A DNA stretch of 64,000 nt from assembly GCA_964019165.1 (NCBI GenBank), contig OZ025269.1:10886191-10950190 (forward strand), read 5' to 3'. The DNA comes from Mastigias papua. Lineage: Eukaryota > Cnidaria > Scyphozoa > Rhizostomeae > Mastigiidae. Positions within the stretch are counted from its first letter, which is position 1. Each line of letters begins with the position of its first letter. The notes under the pieces are model-generated. The model saw only the letters and a program-made list of their open reading frames with translations, searched no databases and was not told where the DNA came from. The position numbers and the translations under genes are program-made. Positions 1-23,903 of this stretch are shown one piece after another.

Positions 1-122
1 GCAGTTTCGCAAAAGATGTCGATTAGTTGTGAGGTCAATAAACTATAATCAAAGCCCTATGAATGATATGAAGTGTGGTTTGGGTGTTTCTGTTGGTAGT
101 ATGGAACAGGCTATCAACATAG
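1..122 (+). CDS. Possible partial exon upstream of the EGF exons
   Basis: One frame stays open from base 2 to 122 while the other two frames contain stops, and it ends at a good donor (G|gtatgt at 123). The donor leaves one base of a codon, which matches the phase-1 acceptor of the EGF exon at 387, so the two could splice directly. The roughly 40 residues (with C at about 6 and 15) match no domain I recognise. It could be the C-terminal part of a domain exon that starts left of the window. The support is the open frame plus phase agreement only. Confidence 0.35.
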
Positions 123-386
123 GTATGTTCTGTGCACCGGAAGCCCACGTGCCTATAGTCAACTAATGGAGTCATCACCGATCACATTGATATCATATAA
201 GATGAATTCCTTTGCTGATTATTTATCAACGTATTGCTTATGATCAGTAACATACAAAAAACGGTAAATTTCTTTTAGCTCACCAGAAGACTTATCTATA
301 AGTGTCTCAGTACAATATTTTAAGTAACGAGTAACCTATAAACAAATCAGAACGTCTCTTCATTGGTTATCACTCGGCTATTGTAG

Positions 387-614
387 ACATCAACGAGTGC
401 CACAGTTCACCATGCCAGAATGGAGGTACTTGCCAAAATCTCGTAAACAGATATGAGTGTCAATGCCCTTCTGGGTTCCATGGGCCCAATTGTGATCAAG
501 GTAAATCTGATAGTGTTCCGTATTCGTAACTTCCTCTTTATTATTTGACACAGCAAGTTCATTATCAAAACATGTTATACAAGCTAAAGTCAATTCGTCA
601 GGTTCTTTTCTTTT

Positions 615-701
<87 letters not shown>

Positions 702-1705
702 GCCGCTGGCGCCTTTGTCAATGAACTACCCCACTGCACTATGCAAAAGTACTTATATACACATATATGAATTCAGTTAAAATTTACAATGCCAATTAAA
801 CAATTACACTACAAGACCATAATCAAGGAGTATGTAGACACACTACAATCTTACAAAGAATATCTCCACTTTTTGATGTGATCGTACAATTCTGTAGTGC
901 CAAGAGAACTGCTTATTGCATTGATAACTTGTAATATTGTCTTAATTATGTCATCCTATGAATATTACTGTTGAGTTTCACTTGCTTCATTAACACAATT
1001 TGGAATGTATATGGCCTGTTCGATGATATGGAGTGTTTTCATGCTTTGCAATATTAGTTCAAGTAATATAGACATGAATTCCTTGCTTTTAGATGTAAAC
1101 GAATGCGACCAATCGCCTTGTATGAATGGTGGGACATGCATTAACACTGTTGGTAGTTACACTTGCCAGTGTCTACCTAGCACGTCTGGATTGCATTGTG
1201 AAAATGGTCTGTTACATATTTATTATATCTGTTTTAAGTTTCATTCAACCATTCAGAATACGCTAAGATTTCATAAACCTTGAGAGTACTGCATTACGAA
1301 AGCAATTTATATATCTGAACATTAATGCAGAATACATTGCTCTTGATTGAAAGTCATTGATTTAAAAATAACTTCTCAAGTAATAGCAGTTCTTCAATAA
1401 GTCATGTGTATGCAATCCTTATTTAGGCCTCGCTTACATTGGCTGTTATAATGATGCTGGAAGCAGAGCATTGCCTTCTAGTCAAGGACTTGATTTGTCA
1501 CTTGGAGACTTAACGCAACAATGCATCAAGAAATGTCGCGATTTGAATCACCCTTACGCCGGCTTGCAATATTATGGTGAATGCTGGTGTGGGACAACAT
1601 TTGATAAGCATGGCAAGGCAGATGAGTCTCGTTGCAATACTCCTTGTAGAGATGGATCTGGCAAGCTTTGCGGAGGAGGATTCAAGAATTCTGTGTACAA
1701 AACAT
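387..1705 (+). CDS. Partial gene for an extracellular EGF-EGF-WSC protein (three exons)
   Basis: Exons are 387-500, 1093-1206 and 1427-1705, each with AG before and GT after and all in phase 1-1, so each is a whole-domain module. The first two are 114 nt (38 codons) and encode EGF repeats with six cysteines. They open with D-I-N-E-C and D-V-N-E-C and carry the C-x-N-G-G-T-C core; the D-x-N-E start is the calcium-binding EGF signature. The third encodes a WSC domain: Y-I-G-C-Y start, C-x3-C, the Y-x-G-E-C-W-C-G block, then C-x3-C and a final L-C-G-G-G. WSC domains bind carbohydrate or occur in adhesion and sensor proteins, so the product is probably secreted or on the cell surface. No signal peptide, transmembrane segment or stop codon is seen; the gene is cut by the window edge on the left, and I could not find its next exon on the right. 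Architecture is clear; gene identity is not. Confidence 0.82.
617..698. repeat. (TA)n microsatellite
   Basis: Uninterrupted TA dinucleotide run, about 41 units, in the intron between the two EGF exons. Confidence 0.98.
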
Positions 1706-3602
1706 GTAAGTAAATAGGATCAGGGGCTGCTAGAAAGGGCTGTAATTTATTATACTTACTTCCATCACTTTCTAAGTAAGCAAACCAGCTCTTACGTCAT
1801 TTATGCAATCCAATCGCTGTTGGGCCTCCAATAGTAGAGGATCCCGATTTTTCAAAAATTTTACCATCCATTTCCAGTTATTAACACCCCCCAAATAGAG
1901 AACTTCATAGAAAATCTAACCGTACCCTTTTTTATTCACACCCCATCCCAACTAAGGAATTCAAAGTTTCAAAATGGATAAGTAAATAAAATACAGCGCC
2001 AAGGAACTCAAAAGAAAACCATAAAAGATAGTTATAAGTACAAGTACACACTTGTGGAGAAGTTCAAAGGTAAATATTAACTAAGTGCACTAATTTTGAA
2101 TTGTGTGGCTCCTCACACTGTTTATTGAATCTTTGCTCCTCTAATTTAGCAGCACCCTTCATGTTACGGAAAACCATACCTACTTCCATATATTAGCGTC
2201 CCTCACTTTTTGCTTTTTTAACAAAATACTAGCTCCCCTCGTTATTATAACCCCCTACTGTTGGGTGCCCAAGAGTACATACATTCAAATTGCAAGATAG
2301 CAAACACTTCTGCAGAATATAAAACAAAATAATCACTAAGGTACATGACAAGTTGTTTCGATCATGAGAAAAGGAAGACTTTTGAAGTATACATATTAAG
2401 AATGAGCTAGGATGTGAACCTTGAAGGACACCATATTAGTAATTGAACCTACAATCATTGCCATATGTCTTGGAGCACTTACAGAACTTTTTGACTCAAA
2501 GAGCAAACTCCTATCCAACTTGCTTACAATCCTCACGACCGCTGGGTAATGTGGATCGTAAGCGCCGGGAAGGTTCAACTGAGTTCAACTTTGCAGATCC
2601 TTACGATTGTCCCAATCCAGGAAAATTTCAGTCGAAACACGCAACTCAGATGATCTGTCATCGTCTCAGACACTCTTTTATTAAAATTTTATCACGTAGA
2701 TCTGATTAGCCAAGTAGATGTAACCAAAAACACCAGTTGTTTCGTTTCACAGGCATACTTGTGGGATCTGAGCTGAGACCGACAGTAGTTTTTAATTTAT
2801 GTGTTCAAATGGCCCCGGGGTAGTCATAGTCATTTGCTCCCTGGGGTATCGTTCTAGTAGTATTGTAGTGTGTAATTTTGCCATTATAGTAAATCTGTAT
2901 CCTAACGTTTATGGATATATAAAGAAAAAAGATGTTACTTGTTGAAGCTACTTGCGGCCATCTAGATGCGTCACAGACTTTCGCAGACTAATTGAAACAC
3001 TTTGCTGAAATCGCAGATGGAAGATGGCAGGTAGGATCGCCAACGATCGCAGACTGTCGCCTGGAGATCAATCCTGGAGAGGGGAACATTCTTTCCCAGT
3101 CTACCAGTGGCGCCGGCACTGGCATTGATTTAAAATAATACCTCAATGTCAATTAGTAACAGTTTCTGTACGTTTACGAGGCATTTATGCTGCACAATGC
3201 TTTTGGTCTGTACAGGTGCAACTGTAGTTCGCTTGCATAGCAAATACCAAAGTTGTATCGGTCAGTAGACTAAGACTTGTAGCGCATGCGTAAAATGAGA
3301 GCTATTGACATAACAGCTTTGCAAATGATTCTGTACAGTTTAAATGGGGTTTGAATCTCCTACTCTCTTTTCTTCTAGAAATCTACAGACAGTGAGGGTC
3401 ATCACAAAATTTCCTCTGCATGAAAGCTTGGGAGCAGCGTTATATCAAAATATGCACTTATGAGTTATTTTGTGGCCTTGCCGTACAGTATCCTTGAACT
3501 TATATTGCAACAAGGCACGTAGCTAAGGAGAGGAATCATAGGATGGGAATTGAATACGCAGCACAAAGACGCTGCCCCTTTCTGCCTGTTCAATAATGTT
3601 AA
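1706..3602. other. No gene found; intron or 3' flank of the EGF/WSC gene
   Basis: No exon continuing the phase-1 donor at 1706 was found. An 88-codon open frame near 2443-2709 (+) has no recognisable domain and no convincing splice sites. The rest has short C-rich and T-rich stretches of the kind left by old repeats. Confidence 0.5.
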
Positions 3603-5911
3603 GGTGGGTGACTGGTCGAAAAATGCTAGATTTTGTAAAAGTTATCAATTTTTGGTTTATGGTTGATTCTACTACTTTAAACATCAAAGAATCAGAATCT
3701 GCACTTATATTTGATAAATAATAGCATTAAATTAGAGAAATCAACGGTTTTGTAGGTTAGGTGCGTTGTCAAGCGAGTAAATCTGTTATATTTCCTTTCG
3801 CCTTTACGGGTGTTGTTAGGTGGTCCTCTTTTTCATAAGTGCTAGACCCTATATATCATTTGAAAGCCCTTTTCCTCTGCTTTTCAATGGTAGTTTCCAA
3901 AAGAGACTTTGATCTACCTGTGGAAGGCTGGAATGACGTCAATTTGATCTAAAAACAACAGATCTTGCCACAATGTTGCTGGGAAACAAATACTTGCAAT
4001 TGATTGGTTGTTTCCCATAGTTCTCCAATTCTGTTGGACATTGCAACCCACGTGATTGGAAACTACGGCCTAAAAACGTGTTTGTGTTCATTTCCGAAGC
4101 TCTAAGTCATCAGTCTCCACTGGCTTTTTTGCAACAGTAATGAGCAGAATAGAGCAGGAATCTTCTGATTCGTACAAAGTTCCCGGGAAGGAGACACTGT
4201 TTTGATGCATAGTATGCCCTTTGAAATGAGAAATGCTGCATCAACCTTGGCCAGTGCAACGAAGGTGGAAACGTTCGGTATAAACATTGGCGAACATTCT
4301 GATAAGAGAAGCTTTGATGACCCTAATGGTGACAATAAAATTGCTTTGCATATGTTCAATCTTCTTGTCTAGTTGACTTGGTACAGAAGCTATTGTGCCC
4401 ATCCTGCAAATTAGGTGCTGTAAGAGTCTATTGCAAGACAAGATTTGTGGCTTTTCTGCTAAAGTAGGAATTTATTGTGACACTTGCAATGACAAAATAT
4501 ATAAATTATTCCTCTGTGATAGAATTGGGGGATGGGTATGAGGTTGAAGTCAACACAACAGTCATTTGATGTAGACACAAGTGCAATCGTGGTTTTTAGA
4601 GGAACCAGTTGTGTGTTTATGCAATGAAGGATTGGTATAATAATGTGAACATGCCTAAATAATTCAATGTCTAAATATACCAATAATACCAGACAAACAG
4701 ACATTCATGCTGTAATGATTGATACAGCTGTCAAGTTCACAGAGAAATCTATGCTTGTCATCAGATCTGCATATAAAAACACAGGCATTATGACTGATGA
4801 AGATGGAGTTATGGACATTGTGGTGTCATTTGATGGTGTTGGGCATAGCAGAGGTGTTTTCCAATACTAGAGTTGCATCAGTGCTAGACCTTGTAACTAC
4901 ATTGCCAATTGAATATGAGACTTTAAACAGCTTTGTTTGAAGTGTGTCTTTTCAGTGAAAATTAATGAACTACCAGTTTTCAAGGGGACACCCTATAAAA
5001 TTATGCTTGATAGAGCTCTTGGTGTGGATGCTGGGTCATTTCTTGAAAATGGGTCTAGTGAAAAGGCTAAATATACAAACAAGGCCAACAGAGCATCACA
5101 GGAGAATGGAAAGAAGAGGAAAAGAGCCTTAAAATCCAAGGATACTCAAATGAAGCAAAAGAAACACCCTGAAGAAGGAACAACATATGCCGCAGGAGAG
5201 TTCGCTTCAGCCCCTGCATGTAGCAAAGCCTAAATTTGAATAAATATATTTGAAATATTAGAGAATTTCATCAAAAATGTGCTGTCTTTATTGGTCAAGA
5301 TGACTTATTGCAGAAATTAAGTGTTTGTTAACTCTGGGCACTTTTCCCTTTACTTTTTCTATTCATAAGTACATTACCAAACTTTAGATGTGTTTTTCTC
5401 AAAATGAGTTTTTCGCACAGTTGCATAGCTTAGTGAACAAATTTTCATCCTTAAACATGGCGTTTTATAGTCAACCTTTACATCAAATTGGAGCTTAATG
5501 CTTGCAGAATGATGTTAAGGGGATGGTTTTGACAAAGATTGAAGTAGTAGAATGTTGCTTCAAGTATAGTGTAAAAGTTTTGTGAACAATATTGAAAATT
5601 GTGCATTTTTCTAAAAATCTTGTATATCAAGAAGGAGTATTAAGATAAAAAGTAGTTTTCATCACTTTGAGGTTACCATTCTATGATTTTGAAAGAAAAG
5701 TTCAGACATTTGGGTATCAGTTTCAGAGAATTAGCTTCACTCAGTTACAGTACAAAAATCCTATTGTTCACCCGTTACCATGGAGACGGATTATAAAATC
5801 TAAAAATAGACTTTATTTTTGTAATCAGCATGTTTTGTTTGTACTATGTAGAGATTTTCAGCTTGATACCTTGTAAGATATAGATTTTAATTTTTCGACC
5901 AGTCACCCACC
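3603..5911 (+). mobile_element. Kolobok-like DNA transposon with perfect 22-bp terminal inverted repeats
   Basis: The element begins GGTGGGTGACTGGTCG at 3603 and ends with its exact reverse complement at 5911; the identity runs 22 bases at each end. The left flank is TTAA (3599-3602) and the right flank GTAA (5912-5915), consistent with a TTAA target-site duplication with one substitution. TTAA is the known target of Kolobok (and of piggyBac). The decayed internal protein, described separately, fits Kolobok. Total length is about 2.3 kb. It lies between the EGF/WSC gene and MCM5. Confidence 0.82.
4440..5233 (+). pseudogene. Decayed Kolobok-type transposase
   Basis: Fragments in all three + frames line up in order with the Kolobok transposase plan. 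They are a C-x2-C pair near 4395-4410, an M-K-D-W-Y-N-N-V-N-M-P-K block near 4628-4660, and an alpha-helical stretch at 4667-4790. The catalytic strand D-I-V-V-S-F-D-G follows near 4810, where this family normally has V-S-x-D-G-T-W. After a frameshift comes V-A-S-V-L-D-L-V-T (about 4869-4895), then a basic C-terminal tail ending in a T-T-Y-A-A-G-E-F motif before a stop at 5233. Several stops and frameshifts break it, so no active protein is expected. The D-G is followed by V-G-H instead of T-W. The family call is from remembered conserved blocks. Confidence 0.7.
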
Positions 5912-5915
5912 GTAA

Positions 5916-6791
5916 GGTAAAAGCATTGATAAGAGGAAACCCATAGAAGCGGATGGATTATTGTTTATTTGCAGTATAGCTGTACCCTCAGGTGACAAAA
6001 TGATCGAGGAAGCTTGACATTTTTGGCACTTAAATTTTTCGGTACATAACCTAAGAATGAACAATTTCCCCCAATTTCCAAAGGTATGGGCAAACAAATG
6101 TGGAAACGAGTCGCTTTGGTTTAGGAGGAGCATAGCCTGGAATTGATTTTCAGGCCAATGTACAGCTACGAGAATGATATTGAATTCAAGTGAAAATCAG
6201 GAGTTGGTTGGGATCAGAATGTAACTGCATTATCTACTAGTAATAGTATTGAGACCTTTGCTCCGCTTTGCCACTTCCGCCACCTTCTGGCACTGACTTC
6301 CTGCCTGGCTGCAACACAAGGTCACATATTAAAGTGATTAAGTGTTTATCCAGATTAAAGTGGATAAACTATATAATAGTGAGAGCTTCAAGTAACGACA
6401 GACCATCTTCAGATTCAAATGGAAAAAGACCTAACAGATAAGAAAACTGTCCCATGCAAACAGAAGTAGTTTCTAGAAGGTAACATTTGTATTAAAGAAA
6501 AGTAGTATGTAGTTTGCAATGCAATGATTTCGACATGCACTGTAGCACAAAGCACTTGTTAGTGATTGCTGTAAGACATTTGATTTCACCTAGTACCGAA
6601 AGTGAGATCGCAGCATATGTCAAAGAGAATTGCAATGACACGTCTTGGGTAATATGATGAACTAGGTTTTCACATCATCAATATGTGAAAATAAAACATG
6701 TTTGCGCACATGACTTCTGATGATTACGAATCTTTCCTCGATTAAAGGCTTTGCAGACTGGCTTGCTATGATCTTTTATTATTGCCATATT
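5916..6791. other. Intergenic, nothing recognised
   Basis: No splice-flanked or domain-bearing open frame and no clear tandem repeat was seen. Confidence 0.5.
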
Positions 6792-7100
6792 CAGTGATGG
6801 AAAAATTTTTTATTTCTAGAAACCTAAGTATATAGCTCAAAACTTCTAAGAGAGCTTATCTATTGTTTACCCATTGCTATATTTATCTATAGATCAGCTG
6901 TTATGTTACAAGTGTATAATACAAGTTCAAGTCAAGGAGGTCAATGAATTTTTCTCCTGGTTAACTTGAAAAACGGGCCTTTAGAGTTCCATACGTATCT
7001 ACACAGTTCAAGATTTTTCTACGAAACCTTCTGAAAATATTTCTAACCAAAAATGTTCGCGGAACTAGGTTCTTAGGTTCCGATATTTTTTCCACCTCTG
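6792..7100. mobile_element. Non-autonomous hAT-like element (MITE)
   Basis: The left end CAGTGATGGAAAAA and the reverse complement of the right end CAGAGGTGGAAAAA match at 12 of 14 bases, and both arms carry AACCTAAG further in. CAGNGGTGG is the usual hAT-type terminus. The flanking octamers gccatatt (6784-6791) and gtcatatt (7101-7108) agree at 7 of 8 bases, the 8-bp duplication expected of hAT insertion. The 309-bp interior has no transposase frame. Confidence 0.75.
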
Positions 7101-7108
7101 GTCATATT

Positions 7109-8477
7109 GCTATTACTATCATCATTATTAGTACTTGTTCCCTTGCTCAAAAATTCGGAAAACATACGTTGAAAAGTTCCAAAACAGCAATACATATAAT
7201 TTTCCTATGATTCCTAATTGTTTATTGGCAGTCAGTGATTTTCGTACAAGATACGTACAAAATTCTCAATTCAACACTCACAAGCACGCAAGTGTCGCTC
7301 GCAATACAAAATAATTTCCAAAAAATTTCTACAAGAACAATTGGTCCAGATCTTCCAGCTGATTGTTGTTACATACACATGTTAATATACCAGCACTAAA
7401 CACAGCTTAGGACCCGGGAAAAGACATGTATGCAATTGATCAATATCTAACAATAAGTAGCACTCTAATTTCATTTGCTGCCACATTCTGTGCCTAGAGA
7501 TGCTTGCAGGCACAACAAACGTTTAATAAGCTTCGCCTTTTTCACGACTCGTCTCGCAACACGAATGCAATTGAATATGTTTTAACCGGATGCACGGACG
7601 CTATAAAACAATCACCGGTCTCTTTGGTAAAGCAATAAGGAGTGATGCTTGATTTCAAAAAGTCCCTTGATGCGAATAGGCCTTATACACAAGATTGATG
7701 GCGGAACTTTCTCTTCGTTTGAAGCAACATTAGATACAGGCATGCGAATACCAGTAGTTCTGATACCGTTTCAAAACAACTGTCTGAGCCCAAAACCGTA
7801 TTCAGAGTGTTAGGTCGAGAAATATTCCACCTTCCACGTTTCAACAGGAATTCTACAGTTTCACTTCACTCGTAGCCTCCTCAGATAAGGTTGACAACGT
7901 GTAATCAAATACGATTACGATGATAGTCTCCATCCTGAGTCAGACGAGCAAGAACACAAAAATGAATTACTACATCTGATCTCAATCAACTAAAAACGAT
8001 CAATACTTCGGCAACATTTACTTGGCTACTTTAGTGAGAACAATCAGAAACCGAGGTACAACTTCCATCCACTAAGAGCATGCTTTGATAAAAAGACACC
8101 ATGAAAAGGCACTCCCACTCGATAACATTTGCTCCATAGTCGAGAGCAAAATAGAAACAGACAGGCAAACTGGCTTTGAAACAATAACTAGATTCTAACA
8201 ACATCATATTTGTAACCTTGCAGCATGAAAAAATAAAATCTTTGATTTTAAAGATAAGGTCCTGAAAACAAACCAATTGAAGACAAAAGAATGCTTGAGT
8301 CAATCCAAAGAGATACTGAAAATTGGAACATCCAATGCTATATAAAAAACTCATATAATGTAAACCAGATAATAAATGTATGTAAGAAAGGATTCTACAT
8401 TGACTTATTATAGGCATTAGAAGGAGTACCCGTGTCCATAAGAATCCTTATGTCTGTTCAAGCAAGAATTCTGCAAG
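7109..8477. other. Intergenic and probable MCM5 3' untranslated region
   Basis: No gene was recognised. The segment just below 8478 should contain the MCM5 3' UTR and polyadenylation site on the - strand. The 128-codon - strand frame at 8031-8417 lies in this UTR position and looks like chance. Confidence 0.45.
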
Positions 8478-20994
<12,517 letters not shown>

Positions 20995-21225
20995 GTTTCT
21001 CAGAATGTCAATACCTTGGAGTACTATTCATATGCAGAAGTCTGTCTATCAATTTGGCGGGAAATAATGCGCCTTCGCATCGCCTAGCAGAGGTATGTCT
21101 CATTGAAGGCGAGGTTAGACAAACATGCTAGCATATTAACTCATTGTTTCAACGAGAAGACTACTGGCAAAAGTCTAAAGTAGAAACAGGAGCTTGAATC
21201 TCTCTGAAAACAGACAATTGATGTG
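20995..21225. promoter_or_regulatory. Bidirectional promoter region between MCM5 and PCBD
   Basis: The start codons of MCM5 (-) and PCBD (+) are 231 bp apart, head to head, so their promoters and 5' untranslated regions must share this segment. It contains an E2F-type site and two small GC-richer patches (near 21053-21085). No TATA box is evident. Confidence 0.75.
21053..21064. promoter_or_regulatory. Perfect E2F consensus site
   Basis: TTTGGCGGGAAA lies 59 bp upstream of the MCM5 ATG. It is the textbook E2F/DP binding site, and MCM genes are established E2F targets induced at G1/S. The site is read from sequence; its function here is inferred. Confidence 0.8.
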
Positions 21226-21549
21226 ATGGCAGAGCCACCAGTTAAGGCCCGCAAACTTGATGCAGATGCGAGAACGAAGGAGATCGACCCGCTGAAAAAT
21301 ACTGGATGGGTCCTCGTAGAAGGAAGAGATGCGATCAAAAAGAAATTTCTGTTCACGAATTTCAATGAAGCATTTGGGTTCATGACACAAGTTGCTTTGA
21401 AAGCCGAGAAAATGGATCACCACCCAGAATGGTTTAATGTATACAACAGAGTAGAAGTTACTCTCAGTACCCATGACTGTAATGGTCTCTCTTCAAATGA
21501 TGTAGAAATGGCTAACTTCATGAACAAAGTTGAATCACATATTAAATAG
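21226..21549 (+). CDS. PCBD1: Pterin-4a-carbinolamine dehydratase (PCBD/DCoH), single exon
   Basis: A single uninterrupted frame of 107 codons from ATG 21226 to TAG. The family is usually about 104 residues. The enzyme dehydrates 4a-hydroxytetrahydrobiopterin to quinonoid dihydrobiopterin, recycling the cofactor of aromatic amino-acid hydroxylases; in vertebrates the same protein also stabilises HNF1 dimers in the nucleus. Visible family blocks: E-G-R-D-A-I (32-37), F-N-x-A-F-G-F-M-T (46-54), then the signature [11 protein letters not shown] (64-74) and L-S-T-H-D (80-84). His65, His66 and His83 correspond to the three active-site histidines. The ATG at 21221 is followed at once by TGA, so 21226 is the start. 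It lacks introns although both neighbours are heavily split. Assignment to PCBD1 rather than PCBD2 is uncertain. Confidence 0.95.
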   Translation: MAEPPVKARKLDADARTKEIDPLKNTGWVLVEGRDAIKKKFLFTNFNEAFGFMTQVALKAEKMDHHPEWFNVYNRVEVTLSTHDCNGLSSNDVEMANFMNKVESHIK

Positions 21550-23665
21550 GAGGCGAAATGAAAGCTAGCTGTTTAGTCTTAGATAGGCTTTGCCTGGACT
21601 GGGTATTCGTGAACTTTAGAACTTCGCAGCACATTCTTGTTTCAAGAGTATGAGTAGTTTTGGTAGTTTTGTGAGAGAGACCAACGTAGCCTAGTATTTT
21701 TTACCTATAGTCTTGGCAGCTACTTCGTATTTTGTGTGTATAGGGATCTAGCGCGCGGTTGTTGCTATATTCTACGTTGCATGTCATATACTCTTGAGTA
21801 CCGAATACTTGAAGGTATGGGTAAACGAAGGGGTGGGAAAATGTTCTGAAAATTAATAATTGGGTGCATGGGGGGTTTATGGATTGCAGAGCATGCCCCT
21901 TTTCTATAGACCTACTTTTCAATGAGATCTCGAGTGTGCACAAGCAGATGATAGGTATATAAGTGTACAGTTGGTTTCATATGTGCACTTTAAGCATGTA
22001 CTTGACTTCTTGGCTTACAAAGTAAACCCTGGTTAGTTATTTTCTGTTGTTTTCTCATGTAAGAGTGATTTTTGCTTCATTATTATCATTATGATAGCTG
22101 GAATGTATTCAAATTTGGCACTCGCATCGCCCTATCATGCCTTTCAAAACTCTCCCATGCCCATCATGCCCAGTTTTGGGCATGCAATATCATTTGAAAT
22201 GATATATCTCAAATGTGCACTTGCCAAACTCTGCAGTCTTGGATTTCAAACAAATGGTGGGATTAGAAAACAGAAGAAATTGATATTTTGAGGAACACCT
22301 TTGAGAGACTGACCTAATCATGGAGTTACAGTCCCCTATTCTTAATGATATTTTTTGCTCCACTGACACTGATATGGTTGTCCTCTATGCCTGCTAACTC
22401 AAGCAAGTCAAATGAAGGCATGTCAAATGAAGGCCTATATAACTGCAGTGTGATCAATTGTGTACTGAATGATGTATAGGTTTGTATGCAAGTGAACTTC
22501 TACACTGCAGCTTTCTACCAGTGATTGTTATTGTCAAGATCACTATCTGGATTGATAGCTCAACTAGGGCAGCCAGCAATCATGAAATTGATTTGATTTG
22601 TTGAAACAGCCACAGTAGTCAGGTGTGCAACTAGAAATTTTCAAGGGCAGGGATCTAGCCTGCATGAAAAGGTACATCAGAACTTTTTTCAAGAGAATTC
22701 AGCTTGGAATAATAGTTTTCTTACTTTCATAGGCTGTAGTCAAGGGGATTTTGTAGGGAAGAGGGGCACAGTTACTCAACTCTTGGCAATTACCAGTCTA
22801 CTAGGTAGTTGTATTTTGAGATATATTTAATAGCTGTTTTATCTCATAACATGATACAATGCACACCCCCCCCCCCCCCATCTGTGCCGGCTGCCTACAG
22901 ACCTGTAAAACATCAATAACTTGTCCACAAGGAAAAAATCAACAAACTAGGTCAAGGAGATAAGCAAGGTCACAGTCTCTGGTTGTTTTCACTGAGGGAC
23001 TCTGGGTGGAAAATCAACTCTCCCCAAAACAGAAACACCATGAGAACTAAGAGATAATGAGCTAAAAGAGTTGTGAAGAAAGGTGATGAAATGCTGTCAT
23101 CTATGATGTGAGTGGTGTCTACGTGCTGCCATGAAAAGTAGTAGTCTGCTTACAAGTGAGTCTAAACTGATGAATGCAAAGATGATGTAAAAGAGTTAAA
23201 ATGCACCATTTATGTAGGAGCACTGAGTCAAAGTTCAAAACTCTAGAAGGGCCATCTCCCTGACTTAGAAACAGGAGAATTTTCAAAATTTTGCTACTTT
23301 CAAGCTCAAAAGGTTATTATAATCAGAGCTATTCAACAAAAGTGCAAAACATAGTTTCAAACTATTCCAAGAAAAAGGGCACTCTTATGCTTCTGAAAGA
23401 AAAGGGCAGGGGTCCGGGCCCTCAGGACCCCCGTAGTTGGGCGACTGAGTAGTCTATAGATCTCTTCATGATCTTGCTCATCAGGGCCCATGCTAGGGAA
23501 CTCCTGTGGGGGGGGTGTCAGTTCTCAAGTTACTGAGTAGGTGACTTTTGCTGCATACATTGACACTCTTAATCTGCCAAGTAGCCATCTGAAATTTCAC
23601 ATTTGCTACATCCCCACACCCCCTCCCCGTAGCGTCGCCCCTGTAGCTCGTGTACAAAAGCTGAA
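21550..23665. other. Intergenic, nothing recognised
   Basis: The first part should hold the PCBD 3' UTR. The rest has only short chance frames and homopolymer tracts (C-run near 22865-22879, G-run near 23508-23515). Confidence 0.5.
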
Positions 23666-23903
23666 GGCCAAGATGTCATTCATTTGCAATAACGAAGAAG
23701 CTGACACACTTTTCTTCAAGATGCGAATGTCATCTTCGTTGGAAAGGACACTGATGTGTTGATACTCATACTTATGCACATGAAGTCGCAAAACCGAAAT
23801 ATAGCTGGCATATAAAAATCAGTAATGAAAAATTTATTGATATAGTCATAGTACATACATATTCTCCTAGGCAGCAGAATTTCGAAATCTTTACCACAAA
23901 TAC
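23666..23903 (+). pseudogene. Fragment of a multi-copy ORF of unknown function (EEADT / DTDVLIL motif)
   Basis: After one frameshift this reads an N-N-E-E-A-D-T block, then V-G-K-D-T-D-V-L-I-L, then K-F-I-D-I. I remember this E-E-A-D-T ... D-T-D-V-L order from repeated uncharacterised ORFs in invertebrate genomes, but I cannot name the family. It ends exactly where the next LINE fragment begins. Confidence 0.4.

Noticed and set aside
2443..2709. 88-codon + strand frame downstream of the WSC exon as a further exon of that gene
   Set aside because: No acceptor in the needed phase, no cysteine pattern or transmembrane segment, and no recognisable domain.
8031..8417. 128-codon open frame on the - strand just downstream of the MCM5 stop
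   Set aside because: Rich in F, S, C and L from AT-rich sequence, no domain, and it falls where the MCM5 3' UTR should be.
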